This document shows positions 9,413 to 18,135 of a DNA stretch of 64,000 nucleotides, in pieces. The translations under genes and the position numbers were made by a program. Origin of the DNA: Thalassomonas actiniarum (lineage in GTDB: Bacteria; Pseudomonadota; Gammaproteobacteria; Enterobacterales; Alteromonadaceae); NCBI RefSeq assembly GCF_000948975.2, contig NZ_CP059735.1, forward strand, positions 2,790,001 through 2,854,000, written 5' to 3'. Every line of letters starts with the position of its first letter. The stretch's first letter is position 1. Below the pieces are notes generated by a model. The model saw only the letters and a list, made by a program, of their open reading frames with translations, did not search any database and had not been told where the DNA came from.

Positions 9413-12400
9413 ATGACTAGACTCATTAGAGCCATTTTCGCAACGATAATGCTAACGACAAGCACGTTAGCAAGTGCGATACCGATAACCTTTGATACCC
9501 TTTCTGATCTTGAAGCTGTGACCACCCAGTTTCCCGGGCTGACCTTTTCCGGAGCAACGGTGTTGACCGCAGGCATCTCATTAAACGAATTCGAGTTTCC
9601 GCCAGTATCCGGAGACAAGGTAGTGTTCGATGAATTTGGCTTGATTGAGGTCTTGTTCGATACGCCGGTATTTAGCGTCTCGGGGTTGTTTACCTATACC
9701 GCGGGGTTGAGTGCGGCAGCGTTTGACTTGAGCAATTCGTTGCTCGATACCGATACATCGGGCTTTTTCAATAATCTTGCCCTGAGCGGTGAGGCCGGAT
9801 CTTCGCCTAATGAGTTGTTGTCGCTAAGCTCTGCCCTGGGGATTTCACGGGTGACTTTTGAAGGGGACCCCTTCGGCGGGTCTTTTACCCTGGATCAGTT
9901 TGACTTTAGCCCTTTAGATACCCCAGTGCCTGAGCCGTCGGTATTGATTATAACCCTGCTTGCCTTGTTAATATTAGTGGTGATGCGCTCTAAATGGCTC
10001 AGGTATCACAAGGTAAAGTTCATGCTGGCGTTTGGTGTTGCTGTGTTAACCACAGCTCCATCTTACGCAGTGCAGCGGGTCGAATCTGTTGTTGCCACAC
10101 CGGCGCTGGTGTTTGTTGATACGCCTACCACGGTCAGGTTTGCGGCCAGGGTTGCACCGGATGATAATTTGATCCCGGCAAGTGTTCGTTTGTTACAGGT
10201 GCAGGAAGACGGTAGGTTGACGGTTGCCGCCACTATGTTTGATGACGGTAGTAACGGCGACAGCATCGCGGGGGACTTGGTTTTCACCACTGAGTTTGGT
10301 GTTTTGGTGGCAACCCCGAGTGTGCTGAAATATCGTGTTTCTGTTGCCTACCGGGGCAGTATGCGGCGAACTTTGTCTGAGACGGCCTTAGTACGCACCG
10401 ATCTTGAACCTTTCTTCAGTCCGACCCCGGATGAAAAACTTGTCATCAGCGAAGGGGCGGAGTTTGCTGTTGATGAAGTACTGGTATCCCTTATCGACGG
10501 CGAGGACATAACAACAGCACAAAGCCTGGCAGCAAGCCAGGCGGGAGAAGTGGTAGGTTTTGCGCCGACGGCAAACCTGTATCAGCTGAGGGTGGCAAGC
10601 TCAACCATAGAAGCACTCGATCTTATTATCGATGCTTTGCTGATAGATCCCAGGGTGGTCATGGCGATACGCAATTACACCACAGACTCGGTACTTGAAC
10701 CTGAGGCTGCCAATAACGATGCACAAGCCCTACCGGCAATCAACAACAGTGCTTATGAACAAATCAGGGCCTTTGATGCCTGGGATCTTTTATTCGATAT
10801 CGGGCATAGTTTTTCGCCTGTGGTTGTCGGGGTGCTCGATCGGGGGTTCCAGCGACATGGTGAATTCAGCGGTGTAGCCTTTACCCCGGGTTCCACCCGT
10901 AGCGATGTCGGCTGGGCAGCCAAGCCCGAATGCAGCACCGGCAGCAAAGATCATGGTACAGCTGTTGCCGGGGTGATAGGGGCCGGTAACAAAGGCGGCA
11001 GCGGTGGTGCGTTTGAAACTAACGGTGTGCTCGGCGGGGTAACCGATGCTTCGGCCGACGGCTCAAGTGTACCCTATAAACTTGATACCCGGCGAATGGG
11101 GGGCTCCTTTATGGAAAACCAGACCCTGGTCTCACGTATGGTAAATGCCGGGGCTAAAGTCATCAATATGAGTTTTGGCGCTTCGCGTAAAAGCGCATTG
11201 CCGGTTGATACTGTAATTGTTTTCCTGAATCCGGGAGCGCCTGCGGGTACGGCAGCAACCCTGGCAACCTTAGTGGGCGGGACGGTGCTTCGTTCAGGCA
11301 CTACCAGGGTCAAGTTGAAGGTGAATGCAACCACAGAGGCACAGACACAAGCACATGTCGCAACGCTTCAGGCACAGGCAACGGTTGCCAGCGCGAGATC
11401 AGAGCGGAAATGTTTTGGCGTCTCTAACTTTGACTTTAACGCATTGACAAACTTCTATCAGCGCCGTTTTAGTGCCCATCCGGATGTGATGTTTGTTGTG
11501 GCAGCAGGAAATAGCTCATTGGCAGTATCGGATGCTGTTCCTGCTAACATTAATGCCGACAATGTCCTGACCGTGGGGGCTTCGAATGAATTGGCAGACC
11601 CGGAAACCGCAGGCGTAGCAGATTTTACCAACACCGGGGCTGGTGTCGATATTGCCGCGCCCGGGGTCTCGGTTTATGCGCCGACGGACTTTACTGCGCC
11701 GTTAGATGCCGCCGATTACCGGCGTGTGGACGGCACCTCGTTTTCTTCACCTATTACGGCGGGGGCGCTCGGACTTATGCTGGCAACCGATGGTGCGCTT
11801 GAAGTGGAGCAACTGAGAAAAATACTGTTGGCAACGGCAACAAAAAATGCCGGGGTAAATACCATTAGCGGCAAGATAGTGGACTTAGGGGCGGCGATAG
11901 AATTTTTGCTGGTGCCGGTTGATGTCTTTATGGTTGTTGATACTTCCGGCAGTTTTGGCGATGACCTGGCTTCTTTTCGCGCAGAGGCGACTTCTTTAGT
12001 CGATGAGCTCGATGACAGTGGCTTAAATATCCATATCGGTCTGGCCCAGTTTGAAGATTATCCGATCACGCCCTGGGGAGGTAGCACAGACAGGGCCTAT
12101 AACCGGGTATTGGATATACAAAGTATCGAAGATGGTAGCGGTGCCAAGCCCATTATTAACAGTATTAATGCCCTGGGGATCCGCAGCGGCAACGATATCC
12201 GGGAGAGCCAGCTGGTGGCCTTGTTCCAGGGAGCTACGGGGGCCGGGCAGACGGTGGCCGGACATGGCGGTGCGAATATTCCTGCCGGGAAAGGGGCTAC
12301 TTTCCGTAACTCGCCGGTGGCAAGCCTGGAGCCGATCCGGATAATGATCCTGTGGACCGACGCCAGCTTTCATGTCAAGAATGATTCGAATTCGGATCTT

Positions 12401-12688
12401 GAGCCGATCATAGGTTATCCGGGGCCCACCTTCGCTGAAACCATCACAGCCTTAAAGAATAAAGGCATTAAGGTAATAGGTATCGGGGCCGGTAGCGGTG
12501 CGATTAACGATCTGCGCCAGGTGGTGCTGGGCACAGAGACTCTGGCGCCTGAAGAAGGAGTTAACTGTGATAGCGATGCTGCCATTGAAATACCGGAGGG
12601 ACAGCCTATTGTCTGTCCGATCTCATCGAGCGGCAGTGGTATCGGGGAAGCGATATTTAATACCGTGATTGCTGTGGTGAAATCCTAA
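9413..12688 (+). CDS. Secreted S8 subtilase with VWA domain, fused to an N-terminal PEP-CTERM-like protein
   Basis: A 1091-aa protein with a strong AAGGAGG site before its ATG. Residues 1-22 are a signal peptide. Residues 23-170 are a small beta-rich domain ending in a PEP-CTERM-type sorting signal: VPEPS at 172-176, a membrane span at about 177-190, then a basic tail (MRSKWLRYHK). Directly in frame at Met204 a second signal peptide follows (MLAFGVAVLTTAPSYA). A fervidolysin-like propeptide region (about 354-420) precedes the subtilisin domain with Asp476 (VLDRG), His514 (DHGTAVAG), oxyanion Asn700 (AAGN) and Ser776 (DGTSFSSP). A region at about 600-660 looks inserted in the catalytic domain. 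A VWA domain starts at about 836 with a complete MIDAS DTSGS (843-847). It is probably an extracellular or surface protease; the double sorting signal is odd and discussed in the findings. No exosortase gene is in the window. Confidence 0.85.
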   Translation: MTRLIRAIFATIMLTTSTLASAIPITFDTLSDLEAVTTQFPGLTFSGATVLTAGISLNEFEFPPVSGDKVVFDEFGLIEVLFDTPVFSVSGLFTYTAGLSAAAFDLSNSLLDTDTSGFFNNLALSGEAGSSPNELLSLSSALGISRVTFEGDPFGGSFTLDQFDFSPLDTPVPEPSVLIITLLALLILVVMRSKWLRYHKVKFMLAFGVAVLTTAPSYAVQRVESVVATPALVFVDTPTTVRFAARVAPDDNLIPASVRLLQVQEDGRLTVAATMFDDGSNGDSIAGDLVFTTEFGVLVATPSVLKYRVSVAYRGSMRRTLSETALVRTDLEPFFSPTPDEKLVISEGAEFAVDEVLVSLIDGEDITTAQSLAASQAGEVVGFAPTANLYQLRVASSTIEALDLIIDALLIDPRVVMAIRNYTTDSVLEPEAANNDAQALPAINNSAYEQIRAFDAWDLLFDIGHSFSPVVVGVLDRGFQRHGEFSGVAFTPGSTRSDVGWAAKPECSTGSKDHGTAVAGVIGAGNKGGSGGAFETNGVLGGVTDASADGSSVPYKLDTRRMGGSFMENQTLVSRMVNAGAKVINMSFGASRKSALPVDTVIVFLNPGAPAGTAATLATLVGGTVLRSGTTRVKLKVNATTEAQTQAHVATLQAQATVASARSERKCFGVSNFDFNALTNFYQRRFSAHPDVMFVVAAGNSSLAVSDAVPANINADNVLTVGASNELADPETAGVADFTNTGAGVDIAAPGVSVYAPTDFTAPLDAADYRRVDGTSFSSPITAGALGLMLATDGALEVEQLRKILLATATKNAGVNTISGKIVDLGAAIEFLLVPVDVFMVVDTSGSFGDDLASFRAEATSLVDELDDSGLNIHIGLAQFEDYPITPWGGSTDRAYNRVLDIQSIEDGSGAKPIINSINALGIRSGNDIRESQLVALFQGATGAGQTVAGHGGANIPAGKGATFRNSPVASLEPIRIMILWTDASFHVKNDSNSDLEPIIGYPGPTFAETITALKNKGIKVIGIGAGSGAINDLRQVVLGTETLAPEEGVNCDSDAAIEIPEGQPIVCPISSSGSGIGEAIFNTVIAVVKS

Positions 12689-12697
12689 CCTTATGGC

Positions 12698-12725
12698 AGG
12701 GGCGGGGACTAGTGCCGCCCCTTTA
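12698..12725 (+). terminator. Rho-independent terminator after the subtilase
   Basis: Perfect arms AGGGGCGG and CCGCCCCT around a nine-base loop, followed by TTATTATG, ten bases after the subtilase stop. Confidence 0.75.
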
Positions 12726-12787
12726 TTATGTTCGGGGTGAAAGGCAGGTCACGGGCTCATGGCTGAGCAGGCGTGACCAGGTAAAGT

Positions 12788-14860
12788 TTATTCAACGATG
12801 CGTTTAAACGGCGGCAGGGAGTCGAGCAGCTGCTTGCCGTAACGTTTGCTGACCACGCGCCGGTCCATCAGGGTGATAATGCCTTCGTCTTTTTCATTGC
12901 GCAGCAGGCGGCCGCTGGCCTGGATAAGTTTTTTCGAAGTTTCCGGTACCGAAATCGACATAAAGGGGTTGCCGCCTTTGGCGGTGATGTATTCCGCCTG
13001 TGCTTCTTCTACCGGCGAAGTCGGTACGGAAAACGGCAGTTTGGTTATGATCAAATTGGTGAGGTATTTGCCGGGTAAATCCAGTCCTTCGGAAAAGCTT
13101 TGGGTGCCGAAAATAATGCTGGTTTGATCTTTATCGCAACGCTTTTTATGCAAATCGATAATATGCTGGCGCGACTGCTCTCCCTGCACTTGTATGTCAA
13201 GCTTATGCTTGTCTCTAAGGGCAGTGGCGACTTTGTCCATCTGCCAGTAGGAAGAAAACAAGACCAGGGAGGCATTGCCCTGTTTCAGCAGGGCGGGCAA
13301 TTTCGTGATAACCTCATCGGTGAACTGATCGGCGCTGGGCTCATAGCGCATTTTCGGGATCACTAATCTGGCTTTGTTGATATAGTCAAAAGGCGAGCCT
13401 ACCTGCTGGTATTGGGTGCCGTCGTTGGTTTTAAGTCCCGCCTGGAAACGGAAATGATCAAAAGAGTTAAGCGCCATGATAGTGGCCGAGCATAATACCG
13501 CCCCTTCACATTGACTCCACAGCTTGTCTTCTAAAGTAAAACCTACCTCTATCGGCGAGGCGGACAGCAGGTAGTCCTGGCGTTTGCCTTCTAATTTTTC
13601 AATCCAGCGGGCGAGCGGGGCGCCTTTTTCACTGTCGGTTTTATCAAACATCTGCCATAGGGCGGCGAAATTTTCCAACCGTGAGATCATAAAGCCCGCT
13701 TCTGCCAGCAAAGGTTCTGCCAGGTACATCTGGGTATCGCCGTCTTTGACCGATTCCATCAGCTGAGCATAAAGTTTATTGATATGCCCGAGGGCTTTTT
13801 TACTGAGTTCACTGATATCTGCGGACCAGGTTTTCAGGGTTTTCGGCAAAATGCCGTTTTCAAAGCGGTAGACACCTTCGGCGTGAAAATAAACGCTTTG
13901 GTTATTCTCGATAAAAGTGTGTACTTTTTGCAGCTCTACCAGCAAATCCTGGCAATCATCCGCCAGGCTGATTGACGGGGCAATGGCCCGTTGCGACTTG
14001 ATCAGTTTGGCAATTTTATCGCCGGTTTCCCTGAGCTTGCCGAGCCAGTCGATCGCCCCTTTAACGGTGACGCTGGCGCTGGCAAAATCCCGGGTGACTT
14101 TTGGCAGGTGATGGGCCTCGTCGATAATATAATAGGTGTCTTCCGGTGAAGGTAAGATCACGCCGCCGCCAAGGTCTAAATCGGCCAGCAGCAGGCTGTG
14201 GTTGATGACCAGCACATCCGACTCGTCCATGGTGTCGCGGGCTTTATGGAACGGACAATGAGTGTGCTCGGATAAGTGGCGCAAACAGCTGTGTTTATCG
14301 CTTTGGATCTGCTGCCAGATATTATGATGTACGCTTTCCGGCCAGGAGTCGATATCGCCCGACCAGCTGCCGTCATTAAGGGCTTTGAACATCTTGTTCA
14401 GGGTTTTGATATCGCTGGCTTTGGGTTTTTCGGCAAAGGTAAAACCTGCCTGGGGGTCGTCTGTGGTTACCGCATGGCTGAGTTTTTGCCGGCAGACATA
14501 ACGCTGGCGCCCTTTGACCAGAGTGAATTTAAAGTTTAGCCCGGAATGCTGTTTTAAAAACGGCAGATCTTTATCCACCAGCTGCTCTTGCAGGGCGACG
14601 GTGGCGGTGGAGATGCAGACTTTCTTTTGTCTCGACAGGCCTATCGGAATGGAACCCAGGCTATAGGCCAGGGACTTTCCGGTGCCGGTGCCTGCTTCTA
14701 TGGTAATGATTTTACGCGCTTTGTCGTAGTCGCCCGCCAGGGTTTTGGCAATTTCTGCTATCAGAAAGGTTTGCTGTTTGCGGGGATTAAAGTTAGGCAA
14801 GTTTTCACCTATGGCTTTGTATGCTTGTCTGATTGCTTGCTTTAACTTGTCGCTTAACAT
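12788..14860 (-). CDS. dinG: ATP-dependent DNA helicase DinG
   Basis: XPD/Rad3-like superfamily 2 helicase, 5'-3' directed, that unwinds D-loops, R-loops and forked DNA during repair and replication conflicts. Residues counted from the ATG at 14860: Walker A AGTGTGKS (56-63), DEAH box (247-250), Cys123 (YVC) and Cys192/Cys202 in the iron-sulfur domain, and C-terminal helicase motifs ending QASGRLLRNEKDEG. I chose the ATG at 14860 because MLSDKLKQAIRQAYKAIGENLP aligns with the E. coli DinG N-terminus; a TTG at 14908 would add 16 residues without a better ribosome binding site. Only three of the four usual cluster cysteines are seen; the middle one of the CX4CX5C block is absent, with His residues nearby. 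It is divergent from polB, and both are SOS genes in E. coli. Confidence 0.93.
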   Translation of the reverse strand: MLSDKLKQAIRQAYKAIGENLPNFNPRKQQTFLIAEIAKTLAGDYDKARKIITIEAGTGTGKSLAYSLGSIPIGLSRQKKVCISTATVALQEQLVDKDLPFLKQHSGLNFKFTLVKGRQRYVCRQKLSHAVTTDDPQAGFTFAEKPKASDIKTLNKMFKALNDGSWSGDIDSWPESVHHNIWQQIQSDKHSCLRHLSEHTHCPFHKARDTMDESDVLVINHSLLLADLDLGGGVILPSPEDTYYIIDEAHHLPKVTRDFASASVTVKGAIDWLGKLRETGDKIAKLIKSQRAIAPSISLADDCQDLLVELQKVHTFIENNQSVYFHAEGVYRFENGILPKTLKTWSADISELSKKALGHINKLYAQLMESVKDGDTQMYLAEPLLAEAGFMISRLENFAALWQMFDKTDSEKGAPLARWIEKLEGKRQDYLLSASPIEVGFTLEDKLWSQCEGAVLCSATIMALNSFDHFRFQAGLKTNDGTQYQQVGSPFDYINKARLVIPKMRYEPSADQFTDEVITKLPALLKQGNASLVLFSSYWQMDKVATALRDKHKLDIQVQGEQSRQHIIDLHKKRCDKDQTSIIFGTQSFSEGLDLPGKYLTNLIITKLPFSVPTSPVEEAQAEYITAKGGNPFMSISVPETSKKLIQASGRLLRNEKDEGIITLMDRRVVSKRYGKQLLDSLPPFKRIVE

Positions 14861-15063
14861 GCCTGCGTTGGTTTCCTGATGGTCAAGGTTGTTTAAATTT
14901 TCTGGCAAAGCGTTGCTGCTAACACATGCGTTGCCTTGCGCGTTATTTCACTTGCTTAAGCTGACTATGGCAAGGAAAATAGCGGCAGCGGTACATTTTA
15001 TTTCACTTTGACCGGCCAAGATGACAATTTTGATGTTCAAAGTGTAGTAGATGTTTTACACTG

Positions 15064-15079
15064 CTGTATATATTACCAG
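15064..15079. promoter_or_regulatory. LexA (SOS) box upstream of polB
   Basis: CTGTATATATTACCAG matches the gammaproteobacterial LexA operator CTGT-N8-ACAG with one mismatch (CCAG for ACAG) and has the usual AT-rich core. It lies 29 bases before the polB ATG, in the dinG-polB divergent spacer, so LexA could control polB and possibly dinG. Its position inside the longest polB reading frame argues for the shorter start. Confidence 0.75.
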
Positions 15080-15107
15080 GTTTATTTTATCAGTTTATCT
15101 CAGCTTA

Positions 15108-17540
15108 ATGAATCAATTAGTGAAAAATGGTTTTCTGCTTACCCGCCAATCGCAGGATCTCGGCCACGGCACAGTGATCACCCTGTGGTTAAAAACGGCG
15201 CAGGGGGCGGTAAAATTACTGATAGAAAATGAACAGTCGGTCTTTTTTGTTATCAACAACCAGGTAGCCTTGGCTAAAAAGCTGTTAAACGAGCAGCAGA
15301 TAGCAGCGGCGAAAACCGCCCCTTTAGCCTTAAAAACCTTCGGCCAGGATGAGGTTACGGGTTTTTATTTTAATACCATGCGCGACTTTTACAGCGCCCG
15401 GGAGTGTTTAAAAACCGGCGGGGTTAAATGTTATGAAGACGACTTTCGCCCGGACGACCGTTATTTGATGGAGCGTTTTATTACCGCCGGAATCGCTTTT
15501 GTCGGCGGGGAAGGGGCTGGTGACGAGCGTTTACGTGAAGTAAATAGCAGCGATGGCTCGGGCAATCAATACCTTGAAGTAGCCAATGCCCGTTGCCGGG
15601 CACAGCAGGTAGATATTGATTTGGTGATGATATCAATCGATATTGAATGTGCCATGGACGGAACCCTCTATTCCATAGGCGCCTACAGCGATACCTGCCA
15701 GAAAGTATTTATGATAGGCCCGGCGCCGACCGATACTGATGGCAATACGGACAGCGCAGGGGCTAACTATATTGTCTGGATAGAAAATGAAGTGCAGCTG
15801 CTGCATATCTTTTTAGCCTGGCTGCGCGATTATGATCCCGACATTATCATCGGCTGGAATGTCATTAACTTTGATATGGACCTGCTGCAAAAACGCTGCG
15901 ATAAATATGGCATCAGTTTTACCATAGGCCGCGACAATAAACCCGCCTACTGGCGTAAAAATAAAAACAGCGAACAAAAATACCTGGAAATTGCCGGACG
16001 TGTGGTGCTTGACGGCATTGATGTTTTAAAAACCGCAACCTATAACTTCCCGAGTTTCACCCTAGATTATGTCGCCAATGTCTTGCTGGGCGTAGGGAAA
16101 AAAGTCGACGATGTCGATAATCGCATCAAAGAAATTACCGATAACTTTCTCTATAACAAACCGGCGCTGGCAGCCTATAACCTGGAAGACTGCCGTCTGG
16201 TATGGCTGATATTCGAGCAAACCTTGCTGCTCGATTTTGCCAAACTCAGGGCACAACTAACCGGGCTGGCGATTGATCGGGTTGGCGGCTCGGTGGCGGC
16301 CTTTACCAATTTGTACCTGCCGAAATTACACCGCAGCGGTTATGTTGCCCCCAACATGGGCGACGGTCATTCCTCCCTGGTATCACCCGGCGGTTATGTG
16401 ATGGACTCTATTCCAGGGCTTTATACCAATGTACTGGTGCTGGATTTTAAAAGCCTGTACCCGAGCATTATCCGCACCTTTAAAATTGACCCTATGGGTA
16501 TGGTAGAGGGCTTGGCAACACCGGATACCAGTATCCCGGGATTTGACGGTGCTTATTTTTCCCGTGAGCAGCACTTTCTGCCCGATATTATCGAATCGCT
16601 ATGGTCGGAGCGTGACAAAGCCAAGCGGGAGAAAAATGCCGCCTTGTCGCAGGCGATTAAAATTATCATGAATTCTTTTTACGGCGTGCTCGGCTCCAAT
16701 GGTTGCCGCTTCTATGATCCGCGTCTGTCAGGCTCCATTACCAAGCGTAGTCATGCGATATTAAAAACGACCAAGGAATGGATCGAAGACAAGGGCTACA
16801 AGGTGATATACGGCGATACCGACTCGATATTTGTCGATATCAGTGCCGATTATAACCAAGAGCAGAGCAGGGCATTGGGCAAGGAGTTACAGGATGTAAT
16901 CAATGAAAAGTGGCAACAAACCATTAGTGAAAAATATGGTTTGCACAGCCAGCTGGAAATTGAGTTTGAAACCCATTTCAGTAAGTTTTTAATGCCCACC
17001 ATCCGCGGCCTGGATGTCGGTACGAAAAAACGTTATGCCGGGTTAGTGGAAAATAACGGCGAGCAAAAAATCATCTTCAAAGGACTGGAAAGTGTGCGCA
17101 CCGACTGGACCGAGCTGGCGAAAATATTCCAGCGGGAGTTATACCACAGGGTATTCAACAACCTGGAAGTGGCGGATTATGTTAAAGAGATGGTGGCGAA
17201 AACCCGTGCGGGAGAGTTTGATGGCTGCCTGGTTTACCGTAAACGGCTCAGGCGAAAACTGAAAGATTATGTGAAGAATGTGCCGCCCCATGTGAAAGCC
17301 GCCCGGCTGGCGGATGAGCAAAATGCTAAAGAAGGTAAACCGTTAAAGTATCAGAATAAGGGCTGGGTGGAATATTTGCTGACCTTAAACGGGCCGCAAA
17401 CCAAAGAGCAATTGTCGGCAGCACTGGATTATGATCTTTATATCGAGCGCCAGCTGGAGGCTGTTGCCGATGCGATTTTGCCTTTTATCGGTACCAGCTT
17501 TGCTGAAATTACCGATGCTCAGTTGAGCTTGTTTTCTTAG
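15108..17540 (+). CDS. polB: DNA polymerase II (family B)
   Basis: Family B replicative-type polymerase with proofreading exonuclease, used for translesion synthesis and replication restart. From the ATG at 15108 (810 aa; E. coli 783): exonuclease motif I ISIDIE (about 175-180), motif II YDPDIIIGWNVINFD (about 242-256), polymerase motif A DFKSLYPSIIRTF (446-458), motif B KIIMNSFYG (518-526) and motif C YGDTDS (568-573), then the conserved KKRYAG and VYRKRLRR. The start at MNQLVKNGFLLTR matches the E. coli N-terminus (AGFILTR); a longer frame begins at 15051 but runs through the LexA box. Divergent from dinG; likely SOS-induced. Intact. Confidence 0.95.
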   Translation: MNQLVKNGFLLTRQSQDLGHGTVITLWLKTAQGAVKLLIENEQSVFFVINNQVALAKKLLNEQQIAAAKTAPLALKTFGQDEVTGFYFNTMRDFYSARECLKTGGVKCYEDDFRPDDRYLMERFITAGIAFVGGEGAGDERLREVNSSDGSGNQYLEVANARCRAQQVDIDLVMISIDIECAMDGTLYSIGAYSDTCQKVFMIGPAPTDTDGNTDSAGANYIVWIENEVQLLHIFLAWLRDYDPDIIIGWNVINFDMDLLQKRCDKYGISFTIGRDNKPAYWRKNKNSEQKYLEIAGRVVLDGIDVLKTATYNFPSFTLDYVANVLLGVGKKVDDVDNRIKEITDNFLYNKPALAAYNLEDCRLVWLIFEQTLLLDFAKLRAQLTGLAIDRVGGSVAAFTNLYLPKLHRSGYVAPNMGDGHSSLVSPGGYVMDSIPGLYTNVLVLDFKSLYPSIIRTFKIDPMGMVEGLATPDTSIPGFDGAYFSREQHFLPDIIESLWSERDKAKREKNAALSQAIKIIMNSFYGVLGSNGCRFYDPRLSGSITKRSHAILKTTKEWIEDKGYKVIYGDTDSIFVDISADYNQEQSRALGKELQDVINEKWQQTISEKYGLHSQLEIEFETHFSKFLMPTIRGLDVGTKKRYAGLVENNGEQKIIFKGLESVRTDWTELAKIFQRELYHRVFNNLEVADYVKEMVAKTRAGEFDGCLVYRKRLRRKLKDYVKNVPPHVKAARLADEQNAKEGKPLKYQNKGWVEYLLTLNGPQTKEQLSAALDYDLYIERQLEAVADAILPFIGTSFAEITDAQLSLFS

Positions 17541-17633
17541 TTAGTTGGAAAGGGGGATTTTAAGCGGTTGGAATTGCTTTATTGCCAAGAACAAACCGAG
17601 ACAGGTAACGATTTCTTTTTAATTAAAATTTAT

Positions 17634-17668
17634 AGGTGTGATTCATAGACAGGCAATGAATCACACCT
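17634..17668. terminator. Perfect 13-bp hairpin between polB and the small peptide gene
   Basis: AGGTGTGATTCAT and its exact complement ATGAATCACACCT enclose a nine-base loop. On the minus strand it is followed by an AT-rich run. It lies 94 bases after the polB stop and downstream of the convergent peptide gene, so it may terminate both. Confidence 0.55.
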
Positions 17669-17674
17669 AAAGTT

Positions 17675-17696
17675 ATGCCTGTGAATTAACAGGCAT
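17675..17696 (-). terminator. Short hairpin downstream of the small peptide gene
   Basis: Perfect arms ATGCCTGT and ACAGGCAT with a six-base loop, 28 bases past the peptide stop on the minus strand. Confidence 0.45.
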
Positions 17697-17723
17697 GGCC
17701 TATAATGCTGATGCTTTGAAAGA

Positions 17724-17873
17724 TTAATTAGTGCAGCGGGTAGTCTTGGCAGGCTCAGGTTTCTCTGCAGTAGCACCGCTGGCACCACCGATTTGTGGCG
17801 TCAGCGCCGCAGGTAATGCTTTTTGATCATTGGATAAGTTTTTTAATTGTTTTTTCTTTAAATTAAGTTTCAT
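17724..17873 (-). CDS. Candidate RiPP-like precursor peptide, 49 aa
   Basis: A short reading frame encoding a lysine-rich N-terminus (MKLNLKKKQLKNLS), a middle part NDQKALPAALTPQIGG with a Gly-Gly pair at 29-30, and a Ser/Thr/Pro-rich tail with one Cys (KTTRCTN). A basic leader-like half, a GG break and a short Ser/Thr/Cys core is the plan of many ribosomally made, modified peptides. It resembles, from memory, small lanthipeptide-like precursors annotated in related marine gammaproteobacteria. No modification enzyme, protease or transporter lies in the window, so it would be an orphan precursor. The ribosome binding site is weak. Two hairpins follow its stop and it has its own upstream region, which supports a real gene. 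Function is inference. Confidence 0.55.
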   Translation of the reverse strand: MKLNLKKKQLKNLSNDQKALPAALTPQIGGASGATAEKPEPAKTTRCTN

Positions 17874-18135
17874 TACTTCATTCTTATTTTGATAAATTAG
17901 TTTGCTTTGGCGTATATCCTTGCTCGGATAACGAAAGAGTGATTAAACTCAAGCTTAATGAAACCACTGTGTTGCTAAATGTTAAATAATTTACTCTTTT
18001 AAGTAGTGTTAAGTGTAAGGGAATGTTGCATATAGAATATGAGATTGCTTTTATTTCTCTTTGGGATATAAGGGAAGGGACTGTTATCAAACCATTATTT
18101 CTGCTTAATGAAGCGTTATACGAGGTAGTAGAGTC

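Noticed and set aside
9413-10020. Idea of a nearby exosortase/PEP-CTERM gene cluster
   Set aside because: No exosortase-like membrane protein or other PEP-CTERM gene is visible in the window.
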